The position numbers were made by a program, and so were the translations under genes. This document shows positions 22,018-34,047 of a stretch of 64,000 nucleotides of DNA, piece after piece. Location of the stretch: contig NC_085141.1 in NCBI RefSeq assembly GCF_024139115.2, positions 403,809,612-403,873,611 on the forward strand, written 5' to 3'. The stretch's first letter is position 1. The number at the start of each line of letters is the position of its first letter. The notes under the pieces are model-generated. The model was not told the DNA's origin. It did not search any database and worked only from the letters and a program-made list of their open reading frames with translations. The DNA comes from Armigeres subalbatus (taxonomy: Eukaryota; Arthropoda; Insecta; Diptera; Culicidae).

Positions 22018-22234
22018 ATGCCACACCGATTCACGCCGCCGGCAAAAATGGCTTTCGGCGTGACGCCGAAAACGCTGCCGTCGCGCACCGATCAAAATTA
22101 TGACAAACTCCGCCGCCGACGATTTTCGGACCGACGGACAGCGTGTCGTGCACGGTGCGTCCAAAGAGAAACGATCGATAGTGCGTTTTATATAAGTGTG
22201 TATTCACAGTGCGGCGCAAAATTTTGTGAACACA
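22018..22234. other. GC-rich leader next to an RTE-like fragment
   Basis: A GC-rich segment (CACGCCGCCGG, CGCCGCCGACG) precedes the RT fragment. It shows no coding similarity I recognise. It may be a separate repeat or the insertion target. Confidence 0.3.
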
Positions 22235-22702
22235 TATATAAAACTAACGAAAACAAAACTCGCGCTGTATACTACTCTGATTCTTCCGGTGGCTTTATAC
22301 GGCCATGAGACATGGACGTTAAAGGAGGCTGATCGGAGAGCTCTCGGAGTGTTTGAGCGTAAGGTGCTGCAGACAATATTCGGCGGTAAACAGGAGAACT
22401 GTATCTGGCGGCGTCGCATGAATCACGAGTTGTACCAGGTGTATAAAGAGCTGGATATTATTAAGCTTATACAACACGGCAGACTACGGTAGGCTAGTCA
22501 CGTTGTTCGTATGCCGGAAGAACGTCAAGCGAAGATAATCTTTAGTAGAGAACCCGGAAGAGACCGCAGGCTTCGTGGAAGGCCGCGTACACGATGGCTT
22601 TTTGCAGTTGAAGAGGACCTGAGGGCGCTCAATGTTCAGGGCGACTGGAAGCGATTGGCCCAGGATCGAGTCCAGTGGAGAAGGATACTCCATTCGGCGT
22701 AG
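22235..22702 (+). pseudogene. 5'-truncated RTE-like element, C-terminal RT region
   Basis: Only the end of the polyprotein survives. It reads TLILPVALYGHETWTLKEAD, then GVFERKVLQTIFGG, WRRRMNHELY, ASHVVRMPEERQ and RGRPRTRWLF. These parallel the tail of RTE-like copies 1 and 2 but clearly belong to another family. An in-frame TAG at about 22490 interrupts it. The 3' end runs into CAACGCAACCCAACCCAACC, a short tandem tail typical of such elements. The catalytic RT box and the endonuclease are absent. Confidence 0.75.
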
Positions 22703-22947
22703 GTTCATCGAAGAGCTGTAGCCCATCAACGCAACCCAACCCAACCCCCATATACCCTAATTAATCGTTAGATCATAAATTGTTGATCGGCCTTACCTAA
22801 CAGTAATCGTCGGAGGAGTTGGCCACTTTTATTTGGACGAAAATTGCACACGAATATCGCGCATGAATGATTTTGGTGTTGGGTTTTCTAATATTTTTTT
22901 CGTTTTTCGAATAATGAATGCTGACAATATTTCTATAGACATTCTAG

Positions 22948-23224
22948 GTTCTCCGAATGATTCTGTATTTCAAAGCCTTGGTCTACCAGGTCAATTACGC
23001 TTGGTACGAAACAAATAGCAACATGATTTACGATCTAGATATGTCTAAACCGGATGTCGTACCTTCGGTCCTCGATCTTCAAAAGACAAAGGTGAACAAG
23101 ACCTTAGTACAACCGATTTTTGTCGGCAGGCATTACACGTGCTCTTACAATCGAACAACGTCCATTATGGCCAACACGGAGTTGACCTGCCCTGCGAGCG
23201 TTTGCAAATCAATATCATATTCAG
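22948..23224 (+). CDS. Possible internal coding exon, unrecognised
   Basis: A 277-nt open stretch is bounded by ATTCTAG/GTTC (acceptor-like, preceded by a T-rich tract) and TTCAG/GTAACT (good donor). The translation looks protein-like, with LVYQVNYAWYETNSN, DLDMSKPDVVPSVLDLQKT and VGRHYTCSYNRTTSI, and several Cys downstream (TCPASVCKS). The family is not recognised. A second open frame, shifted by one, follows at 23225-23461. It may be a real host exon, or an old retroelement or gene fragment. No flanking exon was identified. Confidence 0.3.
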
Positions 23225-23461
23225 GTAACTGTTGTGTCAACATATGTTCCGCCGAGTTCGATTCAGTGTCAGCTTGCATTGCGTGAACTATTTAAGCCGC
23301 TTGAAGGTCCGGTCCAGTACCGGGTAAAACTTCGGCAATCGACGACACGCTCTGCTCCGTACGACGGGCGACTTCGTAGCTATGGAGAACAGCGAATACT
23401 CTGCGTGGCAGAGGCAACATTGAACCATAGTACTCAAGCAAGTGAATGGATTCACGAATAA
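23225..23461 (+). other. Open frame after the possible exon
   Basis: A 79-codon frame (VSTYVPPSSIQCQLALRELF...) runs through the donor site to a stop at 23461. It could be a frame-shifted continuation of the preceding segment if that is a decayed gene. No domain is recognised. Confidence 0.2.
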
Positions 23462-23794
23462 CCGCGATAAAGTAGCGGAATAACTAGCATCGTTCGACTT
23501 CGAGAGATCTGCGATTCTCGCAGCAACCCTTCATCATTCCAGATGGCGAAAGCGGGAGCAGAACGAGGGCCCAGAAAGCTGTCGCCCAATACCAATGATG
23601 AGTGCAGCATCGACATCACCCTGAACGAACTATTTTGAGCCCTCGACTGAATGAGAGGTGTCTCTATAAGTTCCAATTTGATAGGATATCCCTTGCCTAC
23701 ACCTATCCGTGAGGATATCGCTCTTTGAACTGCTCAATAAATTCTGGTACAACGGTGAGTTTCATGATAGCTGGCGAAACGCCATCACCGTTTC

Positions 23795-23915
23795 CGTTTC
23801 CAAGCGGCGTATCAAACTTCATGACTTCAAAAGTTATGGCAATACATGCTAGTTTTGTACTTCCTGGACCTTATTTGAACCAATTGGATGCGGTAAACGG
23901 TTTTACCACAGACAA
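23795..23915 (-). repeat. Single inverted unit of the ~155-bp satellite
   Basis: On the minus strand it reads GGTAAAACCGTTTACC, GGTCCAGGAAGTACAAAACT, GCCATAACTTTTGAAGTC and CATGAAGTTTGATACGCCGC. This matches one unit of the tandem array at 26125-26554. Confidence 0.75.
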
Positions 23916-24384
23916 ACAGACATAACACATTGAACATTCACTCATCAAATTCATCGTCGTACAAACACCTTAGTTGGGCAAATCACGAACCCGATGGCGC
24001 ACATAGGGATTTTATGCCAATCTAGCCGGAATAAACTATTTTATTTGTTGATACCACGCAAATTACTTTGTTTTTTTGTTATTGTGATACAAAAACAGTT
24101 TTGAGGATAATATGACCTTCATATACACCGAGCTCGCTTTTTAAGTGGTTGATTTTCATCAATTTTTTGGTCACCTGACTTTTTCAATTTCACCTTATTT
24201 TTTCATGATATTTTGTAGATTTTTTCGAGTGATAACCGTAAAGCTTTATTTGTTCCATGTGCCAAAAACAACCAAAAACAAATTGCGTAAAAAGCAACCC
24301 CAGTGCACCGTATAATAAATATATGACTGTATGTAGAATCCGATCAAAATGCTAGTTGATGAGGGTGCAGATTTTCCACGTGCG
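23916..24384. other. No recognised feature
   Basis: AT-rich, with nothing supportable. Confidence 0.4.
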
Positions 24385-24800
24385 TGGGTGAGTGAGTAAG
24401 TGAGTAATTGAGTGAGTAAGTGAGTGATTGAGCAAGTGAGTGAGCGAATGAATAAGTGAGTAAGCAAGTAAGTGAGTAAGTGAGTAAGCGAACAAGTGAA
24501 TGGAAGATTATCGTTCATTAGAGTATGAATAAATGAGTAAACGAACGCGATTAACCAAAAAATGAAGATATAATCATATGAGAGAATGAGTGACTGCTTA
24601 AGTGAGTGAGTGAGTAATCGAGTGAGTAAATGAATGAGTGAGTAAGTGAGCGTGTGAGTAAATGAGAGAGTGAGTAAGTGAGTGAATGGGCAAGTAATTA
24701 AGAGTAAGTGAGTGAATAAGTAAGTGAGTGAGTAAATGAGTGAGTCAGTAAGTGAGCGAGTAAGTTAATAAGTGAGTGAGTAAGTGAGTGTATAAGGAAA
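24385..24800. repeat. GAGT/AAGT tetranucleotide microsatellite array
   Basis: Two blocks (about 24385-24500 and 24585-24800) of 4-bp periodic sequence, GTGAGTGAGTAAGTGAGTAA with substitutions. The minus-strand open frames (LTHLLTYLLTHLF) are repeat by-products. Confidence 0.9.
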
Positions 24801-24914
24801 TTAGCTAATGAGATAACGAGCCAAGGGATCATCATTCTTCGTCGTAATTCGTCTACCAGCTGTCCATCATTTATTCCTTCTAGGAAGAGTTTTGATGTTG
24901 GTAACAACTTGCTC

Positions 24915-25145
24915 CAACGAAATCATTTTTTTTTACACTGGGGTCAAATTTTTTACGCAAATTTCCATATAAGTTTTCTTAGCGCGATTTAAAAAAAAAA
25001 TCGAAGACCCCATAAAAGCCGTGAAAAATCGATTCTAGATGAAGTTTTCTACGCGGATTTAAGAGTTTTCGCGGTTTTTGAAATTCACGTGGTTTTGATT
25101 TACATGGAACGTATCCTCGTGTAAAAACCGACTTCAGTGTTTTAT
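24915..25145. repeat. ACGCGGATTT-type interspersed repeat
   Basis: TTTTTTACACTGGGG at the left and GTGTAAAAACCGACTTCAGTG at the right are loosely inverted. Inside, TACGCGGATTTAAGAGTTTT and TTTACGCAAATTT recur. It is probably a non-autonomous element, with undefined ends. Confidence 0.4.
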
Positions 25146-26120
25146 TCAGTTCAATCATTTTTAGCATAACATCTCAGTACTTTGTATGATAATTTTATTA
25201 TTTATCCCTCTATTTCATATTACTGTTTTGGAGTCATTCACAAATCACAACCTTCATGGACGCCCTTTAGCAATTTTTCAAAAAATAACAGAGAGACTTG
25301 TATTGTATTGTATTTATAAAATGAATTTTACATTAAAGTTGTGAATAATTGACAGTCACAGATACATTCCTTCCAGTCGTCATAAATTATGAGTCGTTTT
25401 ACCCCATGTTCCCCAAGCGTAATACGGCTGATTAGAATCTCGTAAATATGAGTAATATTTTGTTACATACTATCATATAGGTAGTCGACATCTATACGCT
25501 TAGAAAGTGCGATGGTAAGTTCATCGCGCCTGCAAATAACTTGCATTTCACAGATAAATCTCAAATTGTATCACAACTTTTGAGACCCCGATTTTGAAAT
25601 GGCGCAAATTTGCGCAAGATTTTATCTCGGGATTACAAAATATGGATGTATATCTAGCGGCTATGCGTTGAAATATTACCGAATATCGCCGAATAACGAA
25701 ATGCCAGACCAATGAAATTGTGAGTTTTTCATCTTTTTTTTATTCAAAAGTAGCATCGATTGATTCCTCCATATATCTCAAAACAATCGATTTTTTCTAT
25801 GATTTAAATATGTATGGACTACTATATTACCAACATAATCATCATCCGTGGAAATAATGTAAATTAATGTCATACAGAATGAACACCGAAATAAAAAATT
25901 GCGTGCTTTGAAAAAGCAAGCCGCAAAAATTAACACGTTAGTTAAAAACCGCAAAGTTTCAAAGAGCGTAGCTGTCAAAATATCATTGCAAATAGAAAAA
26001 TATATACAGATAGCAGGTCCCACACTATTCAGCTATTTTTTAAATATTTTTACACTACAAAAAAACATTTTTAAAAATCAACTTTATTCCAGCTAGATTT
26101 GCAAAATATTCCTATGTGTG
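25146..26120. other. No recognised feature
   Basis: AT-rich sequence. A short TGTATTGTATTGTATT run lies near 25293. The 65-codon frame at 25899-26096 is Lys-rich but has no domain. Confidence 0.4.
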
Positions 26121-26124
26121 GCGT

Positions 26125-26554
26125 TAGTGAGCAAACGTCAAACTCGAGCAAATCCGATGCGTGCCATAACTTTTAAAACCATGAAGTTTGATACGCCGCA
26201 TGATGGGGTTTGCTTACTTTCCAAAATTGTCCTTTGACCCAGTACATGGGAAAACCGTTCACCATGTAATCGATTCCAATCGGTTCAAATATGGTTCAGG
26301 AAGTACAAAACTGCTATAGAATGCCATAACTTTTGAAATCATGAAGTTTGATATGCCGCATGATGGGGTTTGCTTATTTCTCAAAATTGTCCCTTGAACC
26401 GGTACATGGTAAAACCGTTTACCGATTCCAATCGGTTCAAACACGGTCCAGGAAGTACAAAACTACCTTAGAATACCATAACTTTTGAAATTATGAAGTT
26501 TGATGTGTCGCATGATGGTATTCGCCTATTTCCGTAAAGTGACCCCGTAACAGG
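26125..26554 (+). repeat. ~155-bp satellite array, left part
   Basis: CCATAACTTTTGAAA-type phrases at about 26163, 26322 and 26477 mark a ~155-bp period. Each unit also has CATGAAGTTTGATATGCCGC, GATGGGGTTTGCTTA, AAACCGTTTACC and CAGGAAGTACAAAACT. The array is interrupted by RTE-like copy 2. Confidence 0.85.
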
Positions 26555-27087
26555 GCACGGCAAATGCTGGGTAAAGCGTACCATTGGTACTTCGCGTACC
26601 TGAAGGAATAAAATAGACCCCATCTCGCGGTCCTTAGCCTCTTACCCAGCAACTCCTATCCCTACCTCCCCGCGGTGCTGGCCGGGATACGAGCAACCTT
26701 AGGGAAGATCGGGTAACCAACCCCGGTGGGAACTATGGTCGTATGCTGACAGGGAAGGGGGGGTTTGCTCCTCTTCGGAGGTGCAAATCTTATTGAGCGT
26801 CTGTTCTCCATGTCAGGATCGGCTCACAACAGCGTCTGTTCTCCATGTTAGGGGCGGCTGATCATCGTCCGAGTGCCAGCGAGGGACTCTAAGTGAAACT
26901 GTGCACCATGGTCCACCGGAAATAAGGAGGAATGGTCCTCCAGAAATTTAGGGGGTTTGGTGTCAGGCCCTGCAAGCCAGCCTTTAAAAAATCATAAGCA
27001 ACGAACAATCAACAAGAGTGTACGGACTGGAACCATCGGCGAAGACCACTGCGACGAAAAGGGACTAGCGATTGGAAACTCGGTTCG

Positions 27088-27930
27088 TGGAACTGCAAAT
27101 CTCTCAACTTCATCGGGAGCACACGCATACTCGCCGATGTGCTCAAGGACCGTGGATTCGGCATCGTAGCGCTGCAGGAGGTTTGTTGGAAGGGATCAAT
27201 GGTGCGAACGTTTAGAGGTAATCATACCATCTACCAGAGCTGCGGCAACACACACGAGCTGGGAACAGCTTTCATAGTGATGGGCGATATGCAAAGGCGC
27301 GTGATCGGGTGGTGGCCGATCAATGAAAGAATGTGCAGGTTGAGGATCAAAAGCCGGTTCTTCAACTTCAGCATAATCAACGTCCATAGCCCACACTCCG
27401 GAAGCACTGATGATGATAAGGACGCATTCTACGCGCAGCTGGAACGTGAGTACGACAGCTGCCCAAGCCACGACGTCAAAATCATCATAGGAGATTTGAA
27501 CGCTCAGGTTGGCTAAGAGGAGGAGTTTAGACCGACTATTGGAAAGTTCAGCGCTCACCGGCTGACGAACGAAAACGGCCTACGACTAATTGATTTCGCC
27601 GCCTCCAAGAATATGACCATTCGTAGCACCTACTTCCAACACAGCCTCCCGTATCGGTACACCTGGAGATCACCACTGCAGACAGAATCACAAATCGACC
27701 ACGTTCTGATTGATGGACGGCACTTCTCCGACATTATCGACGTCAGGACATATCGTGGCGCTAACATCGACTCGGACCACTATCTGGTGATGGTTAAACT
27801 GCGCCCAAAACTATCCGTCATCAACAATGTTCGGTACCGACGACCGCCGCGGTACGACCTAGAGCGACTGAAGCAACCTGATGTCGCCACTACATACGCG
27901 CAGCATCTCGAGGCAGCGTTGCCGGAGGAG
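27088..27930 (+). pseudogene. RTE-like endonuclease domain (copy 2)
   Basis: This is the same APE-type endonuclease as copy 1, with VALQEVCW, IIGDLNAQVG and DSDHYLV motifs. A TAA at 27514-27516 replaces the Gln codon after QVG. A one-base loss at about 27931 (GAGGTGAGC where copy 1 has GAGGGTGAGC) shifts the frame before the linker. It cannot make a full protein from this copy. Confidence 0.85.
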
Positions 27931-28708
27931 GTGAGCTCGATGGGGCCCCTCTTGAGGACTGCTGGAGTACAGTTAAAGCAGCCATTAACGACGCAGCGGA
28001 GAACAACGTCGGGTATATGGGTCGAAGTCGACGGAACGATTGGTTCGACGAAGAGTGCAGACAGATTCTGGAGGAGAAGGACGCAGCGCGGGCGGTCGCG
28101 CTGCAGCAAGGTACCCGGCAGAACGTGGAACGTTATAGACGGAAGCGGAGACAGCAGACCCGCCTTTTTCAGGAGAAGAAACGCCGCCTGGAAGAAGCGG
28201 AGTGCGAGGAGATGGAACAGCTGTGCCGTTCTCAAGATACACGCAAGTTCTACCAGAAGCTCAACGCATCCCGCAAAGGCTTCGTGCCACGAGCCGAAAT
28301 GTGCCGGGATAAGGATGGGAGCATCTTGACGGACGAACGTGTGGTGATCGAAAGGTGGAAGCAGCACTACGAGGAACATCTGAATGGCGCTGAGAGTACA
28401 GGCAGTGAAAGTCAAGGCAGCGGAGGAGATGACTACGTCAGTTCAGCGGACGATGGAAGCCAACCAGCCCCCACCTTGAGGGAAGTTAAGGATGCCATTC
28501 AACAGCTAAAGACCAATAAAGCAGCTGGTAAGGATGGTATCGGAGCTGAGCTCATCAAGATGGGCCCGGAAAAGCTGGCCACTTGCCTGCACATACTGAT
28601 AGTCAGAATCTGGGAAACCGAACAGCTACCGGAGGAGTGGAAGGAAGGGGTTATATGCCCCATCTACAAGAAAGGCGACAAACTGGAGTGTGAGAACTTT
28701 CGAGCGAT
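27931..28708 (+). pseudogene. RTE-like linker and RT N terminus (copy 2)
   Basis: Present here but mostly deleted in copy 1. Downstream of the frameshift it reads GRSRRNDWFDEECRQILEEK, a basic charged stretch rich in Arg and Gln (YRRKRRQQTRLFQEKKRRL), then NASRKGFVPRAEM and the start of RT (NKAAGKDGIGAELIK, EEWKEGVICPIYKKGD). The long charged linker between endonuclease and RT is usual in such elements. The frame ends at the 158-bp RT deletion. Confidence 0.82.
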
Positions 28709-29832
28709 GCCGTGAATACCAGGTCCCAACGCACCATCTGTTCGTTGATTTCAAGGCGGCATACGACAGTATAGACCGCGTAGAGCTATGGAAAATTATG
28801 GACGAGAACAGCTTCCCTGGGAAGCTTACCAGACTGATCAAAGCAACGGTGGATGGTGTGCAAAACTGTGTGAAGATTTCGGGCGAACACTCCAGTTCGT
28901 TCGAATCGCGCCGGGGACTAAGACAAGGTGATGGACTTTCGTGCCTGTTGTTCAACATTGCGCTAGAATGTGTCATGCGGAGAGCCGGGTGTAACAGCCG
29001 GGGTACGATTTTCAACAGATCCAGTCAATTTATTTGCTTCGCGGATGACATGGACATTGTCGGCCGAACATTTGCAAAGGTGGTAGAACTGTACACCCGC
29101 CTGAAACGTGAAGCAACAAAAGTTGGACTGGTGGTGAATGCGTCAAAGATAAAGTACATGCTTGTGGGCGGAACCGAGCGCGACAGGGCCCGCCTGGGAA
29201 GCAGTGTTACGATAGACGGGGATACCTTCGAGGTGGTCGAGGAATTCGTCTATCTCGGATCCTTGCTAACGGCTGACAACAACGTTAGTCGTGAAATACG
29301 AAGGCGCATCATCTGTGGAAGTCGGGCCTACTACGGGCTCCAGAAGAAACTACGGTCAAAAAAGATTCGCCACCGCACCAAATGTATCATGTACAAGACG
29401 TTAATAAGACCGGTAGTCCTCTACGGACATGAAACATGGACAATGCTCGAGGAGGACTTGCAAGCACTCGGAGTATTCGAGAGACGGGTGCTTAGGACCA
29501 TCTTTGTCGGTGTGCAAGAAGACGGTGTGTGGCGGCGAAGAATGAACCATGAGCTCGCCCAACTCTACGGCGAACCCAGTATCCAGAAGGTAGCTAAAGC
29601 CGGAAGGGTACGATGGGCAGGACATGTTGCAAGAATGCCGGACAGCAACCCTGCAAAGATGGTGTTCGCTTCCGATCCGGCAGGTACGAGACGGCGTGGA
29701 GCGCAGCGAGCGAGATGGGCAGACCAGGTGCAGAACGACTTGGCGAGCGTGGGGCGTATTCGAGGATGGAGAGATGCGGCCTCGAACCGTGCATTGTGGC
29801 GTCAAATTGTTGATTCAGTGTTATCTGTTTAG
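28709..29832 (+). pseudogene. RTE-like RT core and C terminus (copy 2)
   Basis: It resumes after the deletion with CREYQVPTHHLFVDF (motif A, DFKAAYDSID), then RRGLRQGDGLSCLLFN, the catalytic CFADDMDIV, NASKIKYMLVGG and a C-terminal region ending QIVDSVLSV at a natural stop (29830-29832). It lacks the finger region between the AIT and KCREY segments of copy 1. This copy preserves the genuine C terminus that copy 1 has lost. Confidence 0.88.
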
Positions 29833-29867
29833 ATGTTAACTAAATAAATGAATGACCCCGTAACAGG

Positions 29868-30390
29868 TTCCGATCAAATTCCTGATCAAATTTTGTATAG
29901 TTTAAGCGTCGTTTCTATTCAGAATATCTAAAATAATAATTTCCGAAGTACGCGTTCTGGCATATGGCCAAAAGCTAACACCCATTTTAAATCCGGAATA
30001 ACTCCGGTATCAAGTGGTCAGTTCTAAAAATGCATAGAGGTAAAAGTTGCGAAAAAAAATGTTAAAAGACAAAAAAGTTACAACCAAAAAGATTTTTATT
30101 TTCGTTTTCAAAAGGGGATTGGTTACGGAAGGGTTAAAGTAGAAAAACGGTAGAATGTATTAAATGAGGATGAAAATTTGTATTAACATTTATCGCTTTA
30201 TACCGTAGAGATACTGTCCAACTTTTTGCGAAAAGGACACCAACAACGCTAAGTGGATTATCTTGCACTGTTTCACCACCAATTTGTGGCATGGTCAGTA
30301 TGATTCCATCTACAAAGAACTAAGAATCGACAGAAAAACCTTCCCAACATCGTTCGACGTAGAAAATGTCTTTCAACCATCCAATGTCCT
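29868..30390. repeat. Probable continuation of the ~155-bp satellite, then unrecognised
   Basis: Directly after the duplication, TCCGATCAAATTCCTG and AATCCGGAATAACTCCGGTA resemble parts of related mosquito satellites. Similarity fades by about 30030. The remainder is featureless AT-rich sequence. Confidence 0.35.
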
Positions 30391-33290
30391 TATGCCTTAA
30401 TGTTTACCATTCCACTCAAACAAGTGGGGCACATACCGCTATCACGGAAATTTATTGTAATGTATTTTTTGTGCAGTTGCATTCAATTCCATTATTTGTT
30501 TTTATTTATTTTTGCTGACGCTGATCGTCTGCCTGCCTGGACACAAAACTATTTATTTTCACAAACTGCCACGTGCAACTGTTCCGGAATGGACCTGGTT
30601 GGTTGTGCCATTTATTTCCCTCCGAAAACCGGTCCACAAACGCAAACACACACAAAGGGAACGGGTTCCATTTTCCGGCCCAAATTGCATCGCGCCGCGC
30701 GCCATATGTTTGCTGGGAAAACAATGATCGCGAAGAAAAACGCGCAATGAAAACAGCTCATAAACTGCAGCACTCGGCGGATGGCCGTCCCTTCACCATT
30801 GATGGGTAATAAAAAGTTAAAAATTGGTCGCACAATTGTTTGGAATTACTTTGCCCAGCAAAAAAAAAACAAACACACTCACCAATAACTTATTTTCTTT
30901 AGACAGGGATACGTTTTTCGTCAGTTATTTTTCTTCGTCCATTCGTTGAAGTGACTTCATTAATTCTGATAAAGACGGCCGTACGTTGTTACATCACCGG
31001 AGTAGATCCAAAACTTTCTTATGCCAAAATTCGTTTCCTCATTCCCGTGAAATTAATCGCGCTTTTCCTCACCCCGAGCAAGTGCTCGTTTCGTATCGTC
31101 TCATGCACCAGCGAAAACTGTGTTATCGCAATTCTCTTGCTTGCATAACTTCCTTCCTACCAACTCACGACCAGAGTCCGGCAAGCGTTCTTCCGTTAGA
31201 GCTTAAATTTTTCCCGTCAACGATGTGATTACAGCTTCATTGAATTTTCCCCCGGCACGGCTGGGTACGCTTGGATTCCTCGTTTTCGATTCGGGACGTC
31301 TTGCGGGGGGTGATGCCGTCAGACGGCGGGTGCCAGTGTCGTCTGGTCGGATGGAAAATTATTTGGCGCAATTTTCGCCATCTTTATCAGCAGTTTAAAT
31401 GCATTAACCTAGGGAAAAATGAAGAGGAGAAAAAGAAACGGTCAGAGCGGAATAAATGACTAGAGTCAACGGCAATGATGAAAGGAATGATTTTTTTTTC
31501 GCTCTTGCTGTTTGATGAGTCATCTGATGTATGTCACAAATTCAGTGTAGTACTGAGTATATTTCCAACAGGATAGAATGGGATTTATAAATTTGTTATT
31601 AATAATCATATTATTGAGAACAATGCGGTAGCTTAACATTTAAACATCGGCCATATCTTTATTCTTGATTGTAACTTCACGAATACTTCCTCCAATCTGA
31701 ACACTCAACAGTAAGGCCATCTTCAGTGTCTCATAAACTCTTGGCTGAATCATCATCATAATTTTAGTTTTGAAAACACATTTTATATAAACAGGCAATC
31801 AGTTTTTAAATTATATGTTTTTGAGTATGATTAAAACGGATACAAGAGCAATACATTATCATAACAAACATATCTTGGAATCCTTTCCCATGAGTGCCTT
31901 TCATTCTAAAGCAATCTCCTCCTTGCACGCTTCTGTTGCGAAGAAGCAATTTCAACCGTGACCAACGATGCGAGAAAGAAAGATTGTCCTCAGGCAACAA
32001 TGTACGCAGTTAATGTTTGATTTATCCAAGTGCAAACAGCCAGCAGAGCAGCCAGCAATTTAATTCAGTTGATCGTAACAAATCTGCTACTGCCGCCCGA
32101 TTGCGCTCGAAATTGATGGGCCCACTTTGTTCAACTTTTTAAATTGCAATTTGCACAGTCCACGGGAAGCATTATCAGTCGCTTCTCCAACGCCACCACC
32201 GGGCCCGACTCATCCAGCAGCACTTAGTTATGCTCATTGGGTTGGATCGAATTGCACACTTGGCGCGCTGGCAGGATAAACGAAATCACTTGATTGATGG
32301 GTCTCATTCTTTTCCGACACGCTTTCCTGCGCTTAAAAGTCGCTAATTTATCATCACATCATGCATCAATCAGCCTGCCGCTCTCGCAGAGTCCCCGCTT
32401 CGAACGACTGCTTCGAAGCCTTAGAAAAACATACACATTACCATTTAAAACCAACATTCACAACAATTACCCCTCGAAGTGACACGTGCCTCATCATAGA
32501 ATTGCGGCACGTGCTGCTCCTTCTTCCTGGTTGGTTGGCTTATGTAGCTACCAAACACTTAGAGGAGAATACTTTTTATTTAGCAGAAGTCTTTACGCTA
32601 AGGGTATGCGTTTTCCTGCACTAAACTTTCCTTTAATTGAAAGTAATAGTTGATTCACAAACAAAAAACCTGGCTCTTAGTGCTCAGTATTTTAGCATCA
32701 TAACATAATTGTATATATCACATGATAATGATAAAAATCGTTATACCAAATATCAGGTCATATACCCTATATCCTTAAGTCTTTTTCACCATATTTGGTA
32801 GTTTGACCCGAGAGTGGTGCTCTCGCCTTTCATGGTGAGGCAACGATGCGTGCTGCTGCCGCTACTGCTGCTGAGGCTGTAGCACTAAACGCTTCAAGTG
32901 TTTACAAAACACTGTTGCGAGCGTGTGGCTTTTGTATTTACTATAACTTACCCCAGTGCCAGTGGCTGGATGGTTGGCTGGTTGACTGGCGGGCACAATG
33001 TGTGTTTGTTCTGGCGCTGCCAGGCACCACCAACAATATGCCAGTAGTTCCTGATGGTGATGCCTTTAGCGCCGTCGGAGTGCACCGTGTCGGCCCGGGA
33101 TGCGATATGTCCCCGGAATGCGGAGTGTAAAAACAAGAATTCATTATTCATAACTTGTCGGACTGTTGGAAGTCGAGAGCTGAGCTGTTGGCATATGTGG
33201 ATGCAGAGGTTGTTTTCCCATTCTGAAGGGGTTGCAGTTGTATTTTGCCGCAATCCGAGACATATACGGCTTAGTTAGATGCAAAAATGG
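30391..33290. other. Repeat-poor sequence, no gene recognised
   Basis: Composition is higher in GC than the repeat-rich areas, and no TIRs, tails or duplicated segments were noticed. Many short overlapping frames exist on both strands (for example 30400-30750, 32846-33130) but none has a domain or splice-bounded structure. It could be intronic or regulatory DNA. Confidence 0.45.
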
Positions 33291-33806
33291 GCACTGTTAA
33301 AAATTTTGAAATTCTAAGGCCATATCGGAGGCTTCCGAAGCAATTTGATATTCCTTCAGATTTGTAAGGCTGACTCTCTGTACCGTTGTATCTACTGCTG
33401 TAGTGCATTTTGTAGCATCTACCCTTTTCCGGCTACTGATACCCAAACTGTTTGCCGTCATTCTTTATATCGTCTTGATTGTTTGACACATTGTCACACG
33501 CACTATCAACCTGATAAAGATTAATTATTGTCGCCTGTCGATGTCTTCGGATACAAAACCGTGTTTCAATATTGTTCTGTGTGTCGATTCCCGAGTAGAC
33601 GAAAATAGCTTAATAATATCAACAGTTGATTAGATAGCAAAATGAGATATTGACATAAATTATATAAGAGATAAAAGACCAATATTTTGCACTGAAAATA
33701 TCATGTGGAGATCAAGTTATGCTATTCGTAAGAAGTGATCAGTATCATGTGCCATTAGTTTGTTCTTGTCCATAATACGTCTTGATATTTAAATGATATT
33801 TCGGAG
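33291..33806. other. No recognised feature
   Basis: AT-rich, unsupported short frames only. Confidence 0.4.
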
Positions 33807-34047
33807 CATATCTCGGGTACTTATTCAAAAGAACGTATGTGATTTTGTAAACAAAGATTCAAACGTCGATTTGTCCAATCTGATGGCACTCCCACGCAAA
33901 CCAACACCACCAACAGGTAGCCGAAGCCTCCCCCTGTCTGTCTATGGTAATGGTTTGCGAGGGAGGGCTATCAGATCGGACAAATCGACGTTTGAATCTT
34001 TGTTTACAAAATCACATACGTCCTTTTGAACAAGTACCCGAGATATG
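33807..34047. mobile_element. Compact TIR (foldback) element, CTCGGGTACTT family
   Basis: The arms CATATCTCGGGTACTT/CAAAAGAACGTATGTG/AAACAAAGATTCAAACGTCG and their inverted copies span nearly 90-100 bp each, with only a ~50-bp centre. It is related to the 765-bp element at 7303-8067 by its termini and to the fragment at 19483-19553 by its arm. No coding capacity. Confidence 0.75.

Larger units (their letters stand above)
26555..29852 (+). mobile_element. RTE-like non-LTR retrotransposon, copy 2
   Basis: A 3298-bp element flanked by a 15-bp duplication TGACCCCGTAACAGG (26540-26554 and 29853-29867), inserted in the 155-bp satellite. Its ends match copy 1 (10360-13497) exactly in position. It keeps the linker lost from copy 1 but lacks 158 bp of RT between about 28708 and 28709 (the equivalent of 12199-12356). 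It also has a stop in the endonuclease and a one-base deletion near 27931. Near-identity to copy 1 implies recent activity of this family. Confidence 0.93.

Noticed and set aside
24246..24907. Minus-strand frames rich in Leu-Thr-His-Ser
   Set aside because: They are translations of the GAGT/AAGT microsatellite and have no independent evidence of coding.
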